From: Paenalcaligenes sp052103955
Lineage (GTDB): Bacteria; Pseudomonadota; Gammaproteobacteria; Burkholderiales; Burkholderiaceae_B
Assembly: GCA_052103955.1 (NCBI GenBank)
Contig: JBQELO010000018.1
Coordinates: forward strand, 9,231-73,230
Reading direction: 5' to 3'
Length of the DNA stretch: 64,000 bases
Shown: positions 17,190 through 26,400 of the stretch, piece by piece
How positions within the stretch are numbered: the stretch's first letter is position 1
Layout: each line of letters opens with the position of its first letter
Position numbers and translations under genes: made by a program
The notes under the pieces: generated by a model
Database searches by the model: none
The model's input: the letters and a program-made list of their open reading frames with translations, nothing else
What the model was told of the DNA's origin: nothing

Positions 17190-17705
17190 ATGGCACGAAA
17201 CATAGAAATCAAAGCACACATAAACAGCATAGCGACGGTATTACCCAAGGCCTTAGCGGTGGCCACAGCAGAGCCGGTAGAGATACAGCAAGACGATACG
17301 TTTTTTCAGTGCGACAACGGCAGATTAAAACTGCGTGCCTTTGATGCGCAGTGCGGCGAACTGATTTTCTATAGCCGCGCCAATCAAGCTGGGCCTAAAA
17401 CGTCTTTCTATGTGATTAGCCAAACCGAGCAACCCCAACAATTGCGTGAGGTATTAGCCGCTGCCCACGGCATAGTGGGGCGGGTCATCAAACAGCGTAC
17501 CTTGGTGATGGCAGGGCGCACGCGTATACATCTTGATCGTGTTAACGACCTCGGTGAATTCTTAGAGCTAGAAGTGGTGCTAGACGAGCATGAGGACGAA
17601 GCCGTAGGCATTGCTGAGGCACATGCCCTTATGCAGCAATTAGGCGTGGGGGCAGAGCAGTTGATTGAAACCGCTTACGTAGATTTGCTGCGGCAGCAAG
17701 CATAG
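17190..17705 (+). CDS. CYTH-domain protein (class IV adenylate cyclase / thiamine triphosphatase-like)
   Basis: A 171-residue protein with the CYTH signature at the start (ARNIEIKAHI, equivalent to ExExK), RLKLRAFD, the arginine/lysine strand VIKQRTLVMAGRTRIHLDRV, and the acidic strand LGEFLELEVVLDE. These line a tunnel that binds triphosphates with divalent metal. Members are CyaB-type adenylate cyclases or triphosphatases; the sequence does not decide between them. An AGGAG lies 8 nt before the ATG. The next gene (TfoX-like) follows on the same strand. Confidence 0.88.
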   Translation: MARNIEIKAHINSIATVLPKALAVATAEPVEIQQDDTFFQCDNGRLKLRAFDAQCGELIFYSRANQAGPKTSFYVISQTEQPQQLREVLAAAHGIVGRVIKQRTLVMAGRTRIHLDRVNDLGEFLELEVVLDEHEDEAVGIAEAHALMQQLGVGAEQLIETAYVDLLRQQA

Positions 17706-17751
17706 GGATATGGCTTGGCATAGCGAGCACCAGAAATAGGGGAAATAGGGC

Positions 17752-18075
17752 ATGGCGACTTCGGTAGAAATCATTAACTTCTTGGTGGATCAGCTTTCAG
17801 GTATACAAAAATTAAGCACGCGCCGTATGTTTGGCGAATACTGCGTGTATATAGCTGGCAAGCCGGTAGGCTTTGTATGTGATGACCAGCTATACGTGAA
17901 AATAACAGCGGCGGGCCGCACGTTTGCTCCTGCGTTAGCGGAGGGCTTTCCGTATCCCGGTGCCAAAGCCTATTTACTGGTCAGTGCCGACCGCTGGGAA
18001 GACCGCGACTGGCTAGCCGAGCTGGTTTTGGCTACATATAGTGCTTTGCCCGAGGTGAAACCACGTAAAAAGTAG
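17752..18075 (+). CDS. TfoX N-terminal domain protein
   Basis: A 107-residue protein that is essentially only the TfoX N-terminal domain: LSTRRMFGEYCVYIAGKPVGFVCDDQLYVKITAAG, then FPYPGAKAYLLVSADRWEDRDWL. In Haemophilus and Vibrio the full TfoX/Sxy protein promotes competence gene expression with CRP. Stand-alone N-terminal domain proteins like this are common in proteobacteria and have no settled role. It is co-directional with the CYTH gene and convergent with the cyclodeaminase-like gene (7-bp gap). Confidence 0.85.
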   Translation: MATSVEIINFLVDQLSGIQKLSTRRMFGEYCVYIAGKPVGFVCDDQLYVKITAAGRTFAPALAEGFPYPGAKAYLLVSADRWEDRDWLAELVLATYSALPEVKPRKK

Positions 18076-18081
18076 TGTGGC

Positions 18082-19011
18082 TTATAGCCCTAGTTTTTTC
18101 AGTAGGCAGTCCGCCACGATGACATCTAAGTGCGCACCACCCCCATTTTTAAACACGGTGATCTGTTGATCATCGTAACGGTGGGGTGGGTGGGCGACTA
18201 GATCGTACAAATCACCCAGCACGTGCGCCGGGGTAATAGCGCCAGAGGCAATAGGCGCTGCAATATCACCTATGTGATGCGTGGTGTCATGACAGTCTAC
18301 ATACAGCTTGGCGGCGGCAATAAGTGCGTCGTCGGTTTCGCGCATTGTAGGGGTAAAAGCACCTACCAAATCCACATGAGTACCAGGCCGTATCCACTCA
18401 CCGTGAAGAATAGGCGCTTGTGCTTGCGTAGCGCTAGCAACAATGTCGGCACTTTCTAGGGCATGCGGTAAATCGCTTACTGCCTGAACAGAGACAGGTA
18501 GAGTGCTTAGCTGACTACAAAGCTGACTAGCTTGTTCTACGCGCCTAGCCCAAATGGAAATACGCGACAGCGTAGGAAACAGCGCACTGTAGGCACGCGC
18601 CAAGTTTCCAGCCACAACACCAGCCCCCACAATGACCAGATGTTGGCTGTTAGGGCGGGCTAATAAGCGTGCCCCGAGCACAGAGTCAGCAGCGGTTTTA
18701 AGGTCGGTAATTAATTGCGCTTCAATAACGGCACGTAGCACGCCTGTATCGGGGGTGAAAAGTTGCACTGTGCCATGCGTATTGGGTAAGCCGTGCGCTG
18801 CATTATGGTTAAACACACTTTCAGTTTTAATCCCAAACCCTATGCCCTCTATACGTGCGGCCCTGGTCATCAGCATGCCGTTTTCTGGTCCAAATAAGAG
18901 GTCATGAATTTGGGCTTTAGGGCGCTGATGCCCTGTATATAAGGCGTCTACGACCTCGGGCCAGCTTAGTACGGATTTGGCGTCTTCATAAGAAATATAC
19001 TGAACCGGCAT
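18082..19011 (-). CDS. Ornithine cyclodeaminase / mu-crystallin family oxidoreductase
   Basis: A 309-residue Rossmann enzyme. Motifs: N-terminal MPVQYISYEDAKSVLSWPEVVDAL, substrate-side KTESVFNHN, the dinucleotide-binding HLVIVGAGVVAGNLARAY (GxGxxA/G), and the C-terminal VFKNGGGAHLDVIVAD (family form VFKSvG-A..D). I chose the ATG at 19011; an in-frame ATG at 19119 would add 36 residues that do not fit the family. Members deaminate ornithine to proline or reduce cyclic imines and iminoacids with NAD(P)H. It is divergent from the FAD oxidase cluster and is probably part of the same amino-acid catabolic island. Confidence 0.88.
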   Translation of the reverse strand: MPVQYISYEDAKSVLSWPEVVDALYTGHQRPKAQIHDLLFGPENGMLMTRAARIEGIGFGIKTESVFNHNAAHGLPNTHGTVQLFTPDTGVLRAVIEAQLITDLKTAADSVLGARLLARPNSQHLVIVGAGVVAGNLARAYSALFPTLSRISIWARRVEQASQLCSQLSTLPVSVQAVSDLPHALESADIVASATQAQAPILHGEWIRPGTHVDLVGAFTPTMRETDDALIAAAKLYVDCHDTTHHIGDIAAPIASGAITPAHVLGDLYDLVAHPPHRYDDQQITVFKNGGGAHLDVIVADCLLKKLGL

Positions 19012-19245
19012 GATGGTAGAAGGTCCTGAGGTAGGGGGAAGGTAACTAGTGTTGCGTAAATTGTGGCAAAAGCCAAGCCAGAAAAATGAGGCTGCAACGT
19101 GATAGAAATAACCCGTCATAGCCTATGGGAGGGTTTACGCGTACACGCAAAGACATCCTAAATTCTGTCATTTTCCTGCTATCTAGAAGGTTGGGTGCCG
19201 AGAAATACTAGAGCCAATTCATAACGCAGAAAAAGGATAACGTTT

Positions 19246-20646
19246 ATGTATAGAGGGTTCTGGTATGCGGAGGCTCTGGATCAAGAAAGTGCGTTAGCAC
19301 CAAGCTTGTCGGGTTCCATCGAGGCAGATGTGTGCATTATTGGGGGAGGCTTCTTTGGTTTATGGTCTGCCATACGCCTGAAGCAAGCAAACCCTGATAT
19401 GAACATCGTGTTAATTGAGCGTGATCGCTGTGGTTCTGGTGCGAGTGGCCGTAATGGAGGCATCGCCACGAACTGGTGGGCAAAGTACTTGTCGTTGATG
19501 CAGATCTGTGGCGAGCAAGAGGCCAGACGCGTGTGCGAAGCAGCAGAGTCCGCTATTGATGAAATAGGCAGCTTTTGTGAGGAGCACGGCATTGATGCTG
19601 AGTTTAGAAAAGACGGTTGGTTGTGGACGGCAAGTAATCAAACGCAGATGGACTCATGGGAGCTATTAACGGTAGCGCTAGAAAAACATGGGTTGAATCC
19701 TTTTCAGTTAGTGTCGCCAGACGAAGTCAGGCAACGTACTGGTTCGCCTAGGGTATTAGGGGGGATTTTTGATCCCAATGCAGCAACGGTACAACCAGCA
19801 AAGTTAGCGCGTGGTCTACGCAGAGTAGCGATCACGCTGGGCGTGCAGGTGTATGAGCATACGCCACTGAAAAAACTAGAACGTTCAGAGCGTCCTGTGG
19901 TTCATACCCCAGATGGTCGTATTAGTGCGAAGAAAGTGGTGGTGGCAATGAATGCGTGGGGCGCGCAATTTCCAGAGTTGCGGCGCATGATCACGTTGAT
20001 GTCTAGCGATATGGTGGCCACTGCACCGGCTCCAGAGCGATTAAAAGCCATAGGTTTAGATAGCGGTGTGGCGATTACGGATTCCCGTACCTTATTGAAC
20101 TATTGGCGCAATACACCTAAAGGACGCATCGTGTTTGGCAAGCCTTTAGGACAGTTTGGTTTTGCTGGTGATATAGAAACGATTTACGACAAACCTAGCC
20201 CTGCTGCCGATAAGGTAGAACAGGAAATGCGTAGTTTCTACCCGCAGTTACACGATGTGCCAGTCGTGAGTAACTGGACAGGCCCCATTGATAGAACCCT
20301 GAAAGGGCTGCCTAACTTTGGTCACTTGGGCGGGCATAAAAATATCTTTTTTGGTATTGGGTTCTCAGGTAATGGCGTGGGCACGACGGTCTTTGCTAGC
20401 CGCATTATTAAGTCGTTGGTGGAAGAGGCTAACGACGAATGGGCAAATTGTGGCTTAGTGGATCAAGAGATCAAGCTGTTTCCACCCGAGCCATTTAGCT
20501 ATATAGGCGCTCACGTAGTGCGTAACGCGTTGGTGAGAAAAGAGCACTACGAGGACATGAATAAACAAGCGGGTTGGTTCACGCAAAAATTAGCAGCGTT
20601 AGCCCCCGCTGGTTATGTGCCGCAACTTAATGACATCAAAGAATAA
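19246..20646 (+). CDS. FAD-dependent amine/amino-acid oxidoreductase (DAO family)
   Basis: A 466-residue flavoprotein with the FAD-binding ADVCIIGGGFFGLWSAIRL near residue 28 and GSGASGRNGGIATNWW, typical of the DAO family and close to gamma-glutamylputrescine oxidase (PuuB) relatives. The C-terminal FAD motif is GIGFSGNGVGTTVFASRI. Such enzymes oxidise secondary or primary amines or amino acids to imines. It begins a same-strand group: next gene 10 bp away, then 1 bp to the third. A paralogous oxidase sits at 23139-24470. Substrate unknown. Confidence 0.9.
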   Translation: MYRGFWYAEALDQESALAPSLSGSIEADVCIIGGGFFGLWSAIRLKQANPDMNIVLIERDRCGSGASGRNGGIATNWWAKYLSLMQICGEQEARRVCEAAESAIDEIGSFCEEHGIDAEFRKDGWLWTASNQTQMDSWELLTVALEKHGLNPFQLVSPDEVRQRTGSPRVLGGIFDPNAATVQPAKLARGLRRVAITLGVQVYEHTPLKKLERSERPVVHTPDGRISAKKVVVAMNAWGAQFPELRRMITLMSSDMVATAPAPERLKAIGLDSGVAITDSRTLLNYWRNTPKGRIVFGKPLGQFGFAGDIETIYDKPSPAADKVEQEMRSFYPQLHDVPVVSNWTGPIDRTLKGLPNFGHLGGHKNIFFGIGFSGNGVGTTVFASRIIKSLVEEANDEWANCGLVDQEIKLFPPEPFSYIGAHVVRNALVRKEHYEDMNKQAGWFTQKLAALAPAGYVPQLNDIKE

Positions 20647-20656
20647 TGGGTTGCTC

Positions 20657-21619
20657 ATGACACATCACATTGTTTTTCTAGACTATGAAGGCATAGGGCC
20701 TGCCGTCACCATCAATAGACCCGCCTTCTCCCATACGTGGACCAATCATGCATACACGGCACCTGATCAGGTGGTTGAGCGCTTGCAAGACGCCACGATC
20801 GCGGTGACATGCAGTTTGCCCTTGCGCCAAGAACAGTTGGCTCAACTGCCACATTTGCAGATGATTTCCATGGCGTTAACAGGGGTGGATATTGTGGACA
20901 TGGCGTATTGCCAAGAACGCGGGATACGCGTTGCTAATGTGCCTGGTTATGCCGAAAACACAGTAGCCGAGCACACCCTGTCTATGATTTTTGCATTACT
21001 GCGCCGTACAGGAAACTATCACCAACTGATGCGTGATATCCATGATGGAAAGGCAGCACTACAGAACTTGTACCTGAACTATAGGGTTAGGGATGTGCGC
21101 GGATTACAGCTAGGGATTATTGGAAATGGGCCTATCGCGCATAGGCTAAAACACATTGCGCGTGGCGTGGGCATGCAAGCCTTTTTACACGATAGGCAAG
21201 GCGCCTACAAAGGGGCTGATTACATTCCCTTAGCCCAGCTTTTGAAAACCAGCGATGTGGTAGCGATTTGCTGTCCCCTCACGTCAGAAACCTATCACCT
21301 AATAGATACGCCGGAATTGGTAATGATGAAGAAGGATGCTTTGTTGGTGAATACGGGGCGTGGAGGCGTCATTAATGAGCCGGCGATGATTGCTGCGTTG
21401 CTAGAGCAGCGCTTGGGGGGAGTGGCCGTAGATGTGGTGGAAAACGAGCCTATCCAATTGGATGATCCTATTTTTCAGTTGATCCACCATCCTAATTTTA
21501 TGCTGACACCGCATGTGGCATGGAGCAGTGAGAATGCCATGCAAACCCTCATGGATAGGGCCATCGCCAACATTGTTGAGTTTGTGGACAGTGAAAATAA
21601 CGTGCAAATGGAAAGCTAA
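20657..21619 (+). CDS. D-isomer-specific 2-hydroxyacid dehydrogenase (NAD-dependent)
   Basis: A 320-residue enzyme. NAD-binding glycine motif LGIIGNGPIAHRL, catalytic Arg in LVNTGRGGVINEPAMI, catalytic Glu in VDVVENEP and the His in MLTPHVAWSS. It interconverts a 2-oxoacid and a D-2-hydroxyacid. The ATG at 20657 is chosen because the earlier part of the frame overlaps the upstream gene. The FAD-linked dehydrogenase gene starts 2 nt after the stop codon, so the two are probably translationally coupled and act on linked substrates. Confidence 0.92.
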   Translation: MTHHIVFLDYEGIGPAVTINRPAFSHTWTNHAYTAPDQVVERLQDATIAVTCSLPLRQEQLAQLPHLQMISMALTGVDIVDMAYCQERGIRVANVPGYAENTVAEHTLSMIFALLRRTGNYHQLMRDIHDGKAALQNLYLNYRVRDVRGLQLGIIGNGPIAHRLKHIARGVGMQAFLHDRQGAYKGADYIPLAQLLKTSDVVAICCPLTSETYHLIDTPELVMMKKDALLVNTGRGGVINEPAMIAALLEQRLGGVAVDVVENEPIQLDDPIFQLIHHPNFMLTPHVAWSSENAMQTLMDRAIANIVEFVDSENNVQMES

Positions 21620-21620
21620 C

Positions 21621-23012
21621 ATGCCAAGCGTAATAGAACAGTTAGTCGCCATCGTGGGCGAGCATAGGGTCAAGGTAGATAACGATGCGAAGCAGGTGTT
21701 TGGTAAAGACCAAACCAGAGTGTTTACTCCTAACCCCATCGCGGTTGTGTTTCCCGACAGCACGGAAGAGGTACAAAAAATAGTGCAGTTGGCCAACCAC
21801 TTGCGTATTGCCATTGTGCCCTCTGGGGGGCGCACTGGGTTGTCGGGTGGTGCGGTGGCCATGAATGGGGAAATAGTACTTAGCCTAGAGAAAATGAATC
21901 GCGTGGTGGACTATTTGCCAGAGGACAGAATCCTTCGCGTAGAGGCTGGCATGATCACGGAACAACTGCAAACCATTGCAGAAGAAAAGGGGCTGTTTTA
22001 CCCCGTGGATTTTGGTTCGTCTGGTTCTAGTCAAATAGGGGGCAACATAGCTACTAACGCGGGTGGCATTAAGGTTATACGCTATGGGATGACCCGTAAT
22101 TGGGTGTTGGGGCTAACCGTGGTTACTGGCAGTGGGGAGGTACTGGAGGTGAATCATGGCATGATGAAAAATGCCACCGGCTATGCGTTGCAACACTTGT
22201 TTATTGGTTCAGAGGGCACGCTGGGCATCATTACTGAAGCCCATATGAAGCTAGAGCGACAACCGCAGAATCTACAGGTTTTAGTGTTAGGGGTACCTAA
22301 CTTCGAGGCAGTTATGCCGGTGATGCGTGAGTTTAGGGCACAGATAGATTTGACAGCGTTTGAGTTTTTCGATGCAAATGCCATGCAAAAAGTAGTGGAT
22401 TGCGGTCATGTCAGTGCACCGTTTGCAACCCCAGCACCGTTTTATGTATTGCTAGAGTTTGAAAGCCCAAATGAGCAAACCTTGAACCAAGCCATGGAAG
22501 TGTTTGAGGCATGCATGGAGAAAGGTTGGGTGTTGGACGGGGTGTTAAGTCAATCGTTAGAACAAATGAAAAACCTGTGGCGTCTTCGAGAAGACATTAC
22601 TGAATCGTTATCTGGCTATACCACCAACAAAAACGATATCTCAGTGTTGATTGGTCATGTGCCGGCATTTATCAACGATATAGAGCAGTTTTTTGCCCAA
22701 CACTATGCAGCGTTTGAAACCTGCTGGTTTGGCCACATTGGGGACGGGAATCTGCATTTGAATGTGGTGAAACCGCAGGGTATGCCTATCCTAGAGTTCT
22801 ACGAGCTTTGTAGGGTCATAAATCCTAAAATTTTCGAGTTAGTGGCGAAGTATGGAGGATCTATTTCGGCAGAGCACGGGGTAGGGCTCACTAAAAAACC
22901 GTACTTAGAGTACAGCCGCAGCCACGCCGAGGTGGAGTACATGCGAGGGATAAAACAACTTTTTGATCCTAATCATATTTTGAATCCGGGCAAAATTTTC
23001 GATATGGCATAG
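21621..23012 (+). CDS. FAD-binding oxidoreductase, GlcD / D-2-hydroxyacid dehydrogenase type
   Basis: A 463-residue VAO-fold flavoprotein. FAD_binding_4 domain: IVPSGGRTGLSGGAVAMNGE, then GSSGSSQIGGNIATNAGG; FAD-oxidase C domain: WFGHIGDGNLHLNVVKP and GGSISAEHGVG (the metal/substrate histidines). The family includes glycolate oxidase GlcD, D-lactate and D-2-hydroxyglutarate dehydrogenases, which pass electrons to the respiratory chain. I use the ATG at 21621; an upstream frame overlaps the previous gene. Having both an NAD- and an FAD-linked D-hydroxyacid enzyme side by side suggests a D-2-hydroxyacid intermediate. Confidence 0.93.
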   Translation: MPSVIEQLVAIVGEHRVKVDNDAKQVFGKDQTRVFTPNPIAVVFPDSTEEVQKIVQLANHLRIAIVPSGGRTGLSGGAVAMNGEIVLSLEKMNRVVDYLPEDRILRVEAGMITEQLQTIAEEKGLFYPVDFGSSGSSQIGGNIATNAGGIKVIRYGMTRNWVLGLTVVTGSGEVLEVNHGMMKNATGYALQHLFIGSEGTLGIITEAHMKLERQPQNLQVLVLGVPNFEAVMPVMREFRAQIDLTAFEFFDANAMQKVVDCGHVSAPFATPAPFYVLLEFESPNEQTLNQAMEVFEACMEKGWVLDGVLSQSLEQMKNLWRLREDITESLSGYTTNKNDISVLIGHVPAFINDIEQFFAQHYAAFETCWFGHIGDGNLHLNVVKPQGMPILEFYELCRVINPKIFELVAKYGGSISAEHGVGLTKKPYLEYSRSHAEVEYMRGIKQLFDPNHILNPGKIFDMA

Positions 23013-23138
23013 CCTGTCATCACGGTAGTAGGTTCCGCTCTGTGGAAGGTGGCATTTTCTTCTGAAAATAGTCCGTTTTCTTATATGGGCAATCGTGGAT
23101 GACAGTAAGAATAGCTATAACAATAGTGGGGAGACAAC

Positions 23139-24470
23139 ATGATTAAAGTTACATCAACACCCGCAGATGATAATGGTTGTGCCTGGTATCACCTAAGCCA
23201 GAAACGCACGGTAAAACCCATGCTAACCGCTAAGGTTGAGGCCGATTGGGTGGTAGTAGGGGCAGGGTTTGCAGGGCTGTCAGCAGCTAGGCAATTAGCG
23301 AAGAATTTTCCAGATGACAGCGTGGTGCTGGTAGAGGCGCAAGAGGTAGGGTTTGGCGCTTCTGGCAGAAATTCAGGTTTCTTAATTGATTTACCGCATG
23401 ATATCGGAGCCCCAGATTACATAGGAGATTTGAACACGGCGGGCATGTACCTGAAACTAAACCGAGCCGCGCAAGAGATCCTAAAGGGTTTGGTAACGGA
23501 GTTCGGCATTGATTGTCAGATGGACCCCATTGGTAAGTATCAGTCTGCGGTAGAAAAGCGTGGGCTAGATGTGCTGGTGGCCTATCAAAAGGGCTTAGAT
23601 CGTTTAGGTACAGACTACCAAGTCATAGAGGAAAAAGAGCTGCCTGATCATATAGGCACTGCTTTTTATAAACGTGCGTTGTTTACACCCGGAACCATCT
23701 TGGTGCAGCCCTCTGCCTTGGTAAAGGGCCTAGCCGAAAATCTTCCCAAAAATGTCACGCTGTATGAGCACACGGTGATTACCGAGTTCGATAACGAGAC
23801 GTATCCCCATAAGGTGGTATTACATACGGCGAAAGGGGGCGTCATCGAGGCTAAAAAACTGGTACTGACCAATAACGCATTTGCAGCGAAATTTGGTTTT
23901 CATACCGGTAGGTTGCTGCCAATCTTCACCTATTCCAGCATGACACGCGTATTGACCGAAGAAGAGGGTGAGCGCTTAGGTGGTAAACGTAGGTGGGGCA
24001 TTATTCCCGCCGATACCTTTGGCACCACGCTGCGACGCACCCCAGATAATCGTTTATTAGTGCGCAACAGCTTTAGCTACAACAGTGACGGTCGCAGTAA
24101 ACCTAACTTGTTGCCCAAAGTTCGTCAACGTCACCGACAGTCGTTTGAAAACCGTTTTCCTATGCTAAGCAACACGGAGTTCGAGTACACGTGGGGCGGT
24201 GCATTATGTATGTCTCGTAATGGTGAGGGGGTATTTGGCCAGCTAGGGCAAAACGTGTATGGCGCGTTGTGCTGCAATGGTCTGGGTACTACAAAGGGCA
24301 CCATCACAGGCACGTTGCTGGCTGATTGGTTGGCTGGCGAACGTAACGACATGATTGATTTCCTATTGGCGTCGCCTGGCCCTAGCAGTACACCTCCCGA
24401 TCCCTTCTTAACGCTGGGCGTGAACATCAATTTGATGTACTCGCAGCATAGAGCAGGCATAGAGGCTTAA
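23139..24470 (+). CDS. Second FAD-dependent amine/amino-acid oxidoreductase (DAO family)
   Basis: A 443-residue flavoprotein with ADWVVVGAGFAGLSAARQL near residue 32 and VGFGASGRNSGFLIDLPHDI. It is related to the oxidase at 19246-20646 but divergent (GRNSGFLID against GRNGGIATN). C-terminal motif LCCNGLGTTKGTITGTLLADW. A 126-bp gap separates it from the GlcD-like gene, so it may have its own promoter. It is followed by an MFS transporter and a cupin. Likely oxidises an amine or N-substituted amino acid; substrate unknown. Confidence 0.88.
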   Translation: MIKVTSTPADDNGCAWYHLSQKRTVKPMLTAKVEADWVVVGAGFAGLSAARQLAKNFPDDSVVLVEAQEVGFGASGRNSGFLIDLPHDIGAPDYIGDLNTAGMYLKLNRAAQEILKGLVTEFGIDCQMDPIGKYQSAVEKRGLDVLVAYQKGLDRLGTDYQVIEEKELPDHIGTAFYKRALFTPGTILVQPSALVKGLAENLPKNVTLYEHTVITEFDNETYPHKVVLHTAKGGVIEAKKLVLTNNAFAAKFGFHTGRLLPIFTYSSMTRVLTEEEGERLGGKRRWGIIPADTFGTTLRRTPDNRLLVRNSFSYNSDGRSKPNLLPKVRQRHRQSFENRFPMLSNTEFEYTWGGALCMSRNGEGVFGQLGQNVYGALCCNGLGTTKGTITGTLLADWLAGERNDMIDFLLASPGPSSTPPDPFLTLGVNINLMYSQHRAGIEA

Positions 24471-24619
24471 GTTCATTTACTGACTAATGACATTCCCTTT
24501 TTAAAAGGGAATAGGAGTCGTGTTGCCAAAAATAAAGCATGTGCAGGTATAGCGGTGACTTCTTTGAACAATAACTCCCATTGATAAATACATAAATTAA
24601 ATGTGGATGGAGGCAGTTT

Positions 24620-25960
24620 ATGAGACAAAAAACACCCATAGAGGATATTCCTCTGAATAGTTTTCACAAGAAACTAACGTTTTATTCGTCAGGTGGCCCA
24701 TTTTTGGATGGCTATGTGCTGAGTGTGATTGGCGTTGTGATGATGCAGATCACGCATGACTTGGAGCTCACACTATTTTGGCAGGGCTTAATTGCAGCCT
24801 CGGCGTTGATTGGTATTTTCCTAGGCGGTTTTTTAGGCGGAATTATTACCGATAAGCTAGGTAGAAAAGTACTGTATCTCATTGACTTGATAGCCATTAT
24901 CGGATTTTCAGTAGCGCAGTTTTGGGTAGAGTCTGCATGGATGCTGTTTGTTTTGCGTTTGTTGCTAGGGATGGCTGTAGGTGCCGATTACCCCATCGCT
25001 ACAGCATTTTTGACAGAGTTTTTACCTAGGAAATACCGAGGAACCATGATCTCGGTGATGGTGGTGTTGTGGTTCATGGGGGCTGCTTCAGCGTATATCG
25101 TGGGCGAGATAGCAATGCGTTACGGTGGTGCAGAGGCGTGGCGCTGGGTGTTGGCGAGTGCTTTAGTACCAGGCGTTATTTTCTTAATGGCTAGATACGG
25201 AACACCCGAATCACCACGTTGGTTGCTCAGCAAAGGGCGAGTACAAGAAGCCGATGCGGTGATTAAGAAAGTCTATGGCCAGCAGTATTCGGTTGAAGAC
25301 CTTAAAGAGGAAGTAGTGAGTAACGCCAAGAAGGTTACGGTGTACGACTTATTCCATTCAGGTTATGGCAAGCGGATGCTTTTCGTGTGCATGTATTGGA
25401 CGTGCTCGATTATTCCTATTTTTGCCATTTATGCTTTCGCTCCCCAAGTGCTCAAGGCACTGCGCATTAGTGAAGATATGGCCACCATAGGTTCGGTATT
25501 GATTACGGTGCTGTTTACCGTGGGATGTATCTTCGCCACGATGCTGATCAATGTCATGGGACGAAAGAAAATGTTGTTCCACAGTTTCCTGTGGTCAGGG
25601 CTGATGCTGCTCTTGTTGGGACTGTACCCGAACTCACCATCCTCCATTATTTTGCTGCTGTTCTCTGGCTATGCGATTTTCGTGGGTGGCACACAAGTCT
25701 TGCTTTATGTGTACCCGAACGAACTTTTCCCTACCGAGGTCAGAGCGACGGCTGTGGGGATGGTGACGTCAATTTCCAGAATTGGTGCTGCCACAGGTAC
25801 CTATTTAGTGCCTATATCACTAGCTGATTTTGGTATTGAGTTCACGATGCTGGTTGCGGCAGGCTTGTCCTTGATTGGCGTGTGGTCTGCATGGAAGCTA
25901 GCGCCGGATGTAGATGCTCTGTCGTTGGCGGATGCCGCGAGTTTAAGTTTGTCCAGATAA
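24620..25960 (+). CDS. MFS transporter (sugar/aromatic-acid porter type)
   Basis: A 446-residue protein with 12 predicted membrane segments. Major-facilitator signatures: GGIITDKLGRKVLYLIDLI after helix 2, the loop motif RLLLGMAVGADYPIATAFLTE, TEFLPRKYRGTMISVMVV and PESPRWLLSKGR. An SD-like GGAGG precedes the ATG. It probably imports the substrate degraded by the surrounding FAD and hydroxyacid enzymes. Family assignment is firm; substrate is inferred from context only. Confidence 0.9.
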   Translation: MRQKTPIEDIPLNSFHKKLTFYSSGGPFLDGYVLSVIGVVMMQITHDLELTLFWQGLIAASALIGIFLGGFLGGIITDKLGRKVLYLIDLIAIIGFSVAQFWVESAWMLFVLRLLLGMAVGADYPIATAFLTEFLPRKYRGTMISVMVVLWFMGAASAYIVGEIAMRYGGAEAWRWVLASALVPGVIFLMARYGTPESPRWLLSKGRVQEADAVIKKVYGQQYSVEDLKEEVVSNAKKVTVYDLFHSGYGKRMLFVCMYWTCSIIPIFAIYAFAPQVLKALRISEDMATIGSVLITVLFTVGCIFATMLINVMGRKKMLFHSFLWSGLMLLLLGLYPNSPSSIILLLFSGYAIFVGGTQVLLYVYPNELFPTEVRATAVGMVTSISRIGAATGTYLVPISLADFGIEFTMLVAAGLSLIGVWSAWKLAPDVDALSLADAASLSLSR

Positions 25961-26003
25961 GACTGTCTGGTTAGTTGCTATTAAGTATGAGGAAAGGAAG
26001 AAA

Positions 26004-26354
26004 ATGAGTAATCAGTTAGTCGTCATTCGAGCCGTAGAAGCCACGAAAATGGGTGTTGCGGCACCAGCGAAATTCCCTCTGGGGGATGTGATTGCGATGC
26101 AAAGCTCTGCCCAAGCGTATGAGGTGATTGAAAGTGAAGCAATGGTGGGCGTATGGGAAAGCACACCGGGCCGATTTGAGCGCTTTTTACCGCATCGTGA
26201 GTTCAGCCATATCGTACAGGGCTGGTGCGTGTTTGAACCCGAAGGGCTAGAGCCAGTAGAGCTACATGCGGGGGATGCCGTATTGTTTCCGGCCAATTGC
26301 AAAGGCGTGTGGGATATCAAAGAAAATTTCAAGAAAAGCTATTGTTTGTTTTGA
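26004..26354 (+). CDS. Small cupin protein (DUF861/cupin_3)
   Basis: A 116-residue single cupin: WESTPGRFERFLPHREFSHIVQGWCVFEPEG, then ELHAGDAVLFPANCKGVWDIKENFKKSYCLF. This is the DUF861 arrangement, in which an enzyme-like or sensor role is usually unknown. GAGGAAAGG lies just before the ATG. It closes the catabolic gene group and is followed by a near-perfect 28-bp palindromic terminator. It may be a sugar- or amino-acid-derivative isomerase or a ligand-binding accessory. Confidence 0.85.
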   Translation: MSNQLVVIRAVEATKMGVAAPAKFPLGDVIAMQSSAQAYEVIESEAMVGVWESTPGRFERFLPHREFSHIVQGWCVFEPEGLEPVELHAGDAVLFPANCKGVWDIKENFKKSYCLF

Positions 26355-26363
26355 TGAAGCGTA

Positions 26364-26391
26364 AGCAAAGAGCGCCTAGGCGCTCTTTGCT
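26364..26391. terminator. Bidirectional palindromic terminator between cupin and GlxA-type genes
   Basis: Perfect 28-bp palindrome with arms AGCAAAGAGCGCC and GGCGCTCTTTGCT around a TA centre, between two convergent genes. No long T run follows, but the symmetric strong stem fits a bidirectional terminator. Confidence 0.65.
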
Positions 26392-26400
26392 ATAGAGGAG

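Noticed and set aside
18082..19011. Iminosuccinate reductase of the beta-hydroxyaspartate cycle or EutC of ectoine degradation
   Set aside because: The partner genes of either pathway are absent from the neighbourhood.
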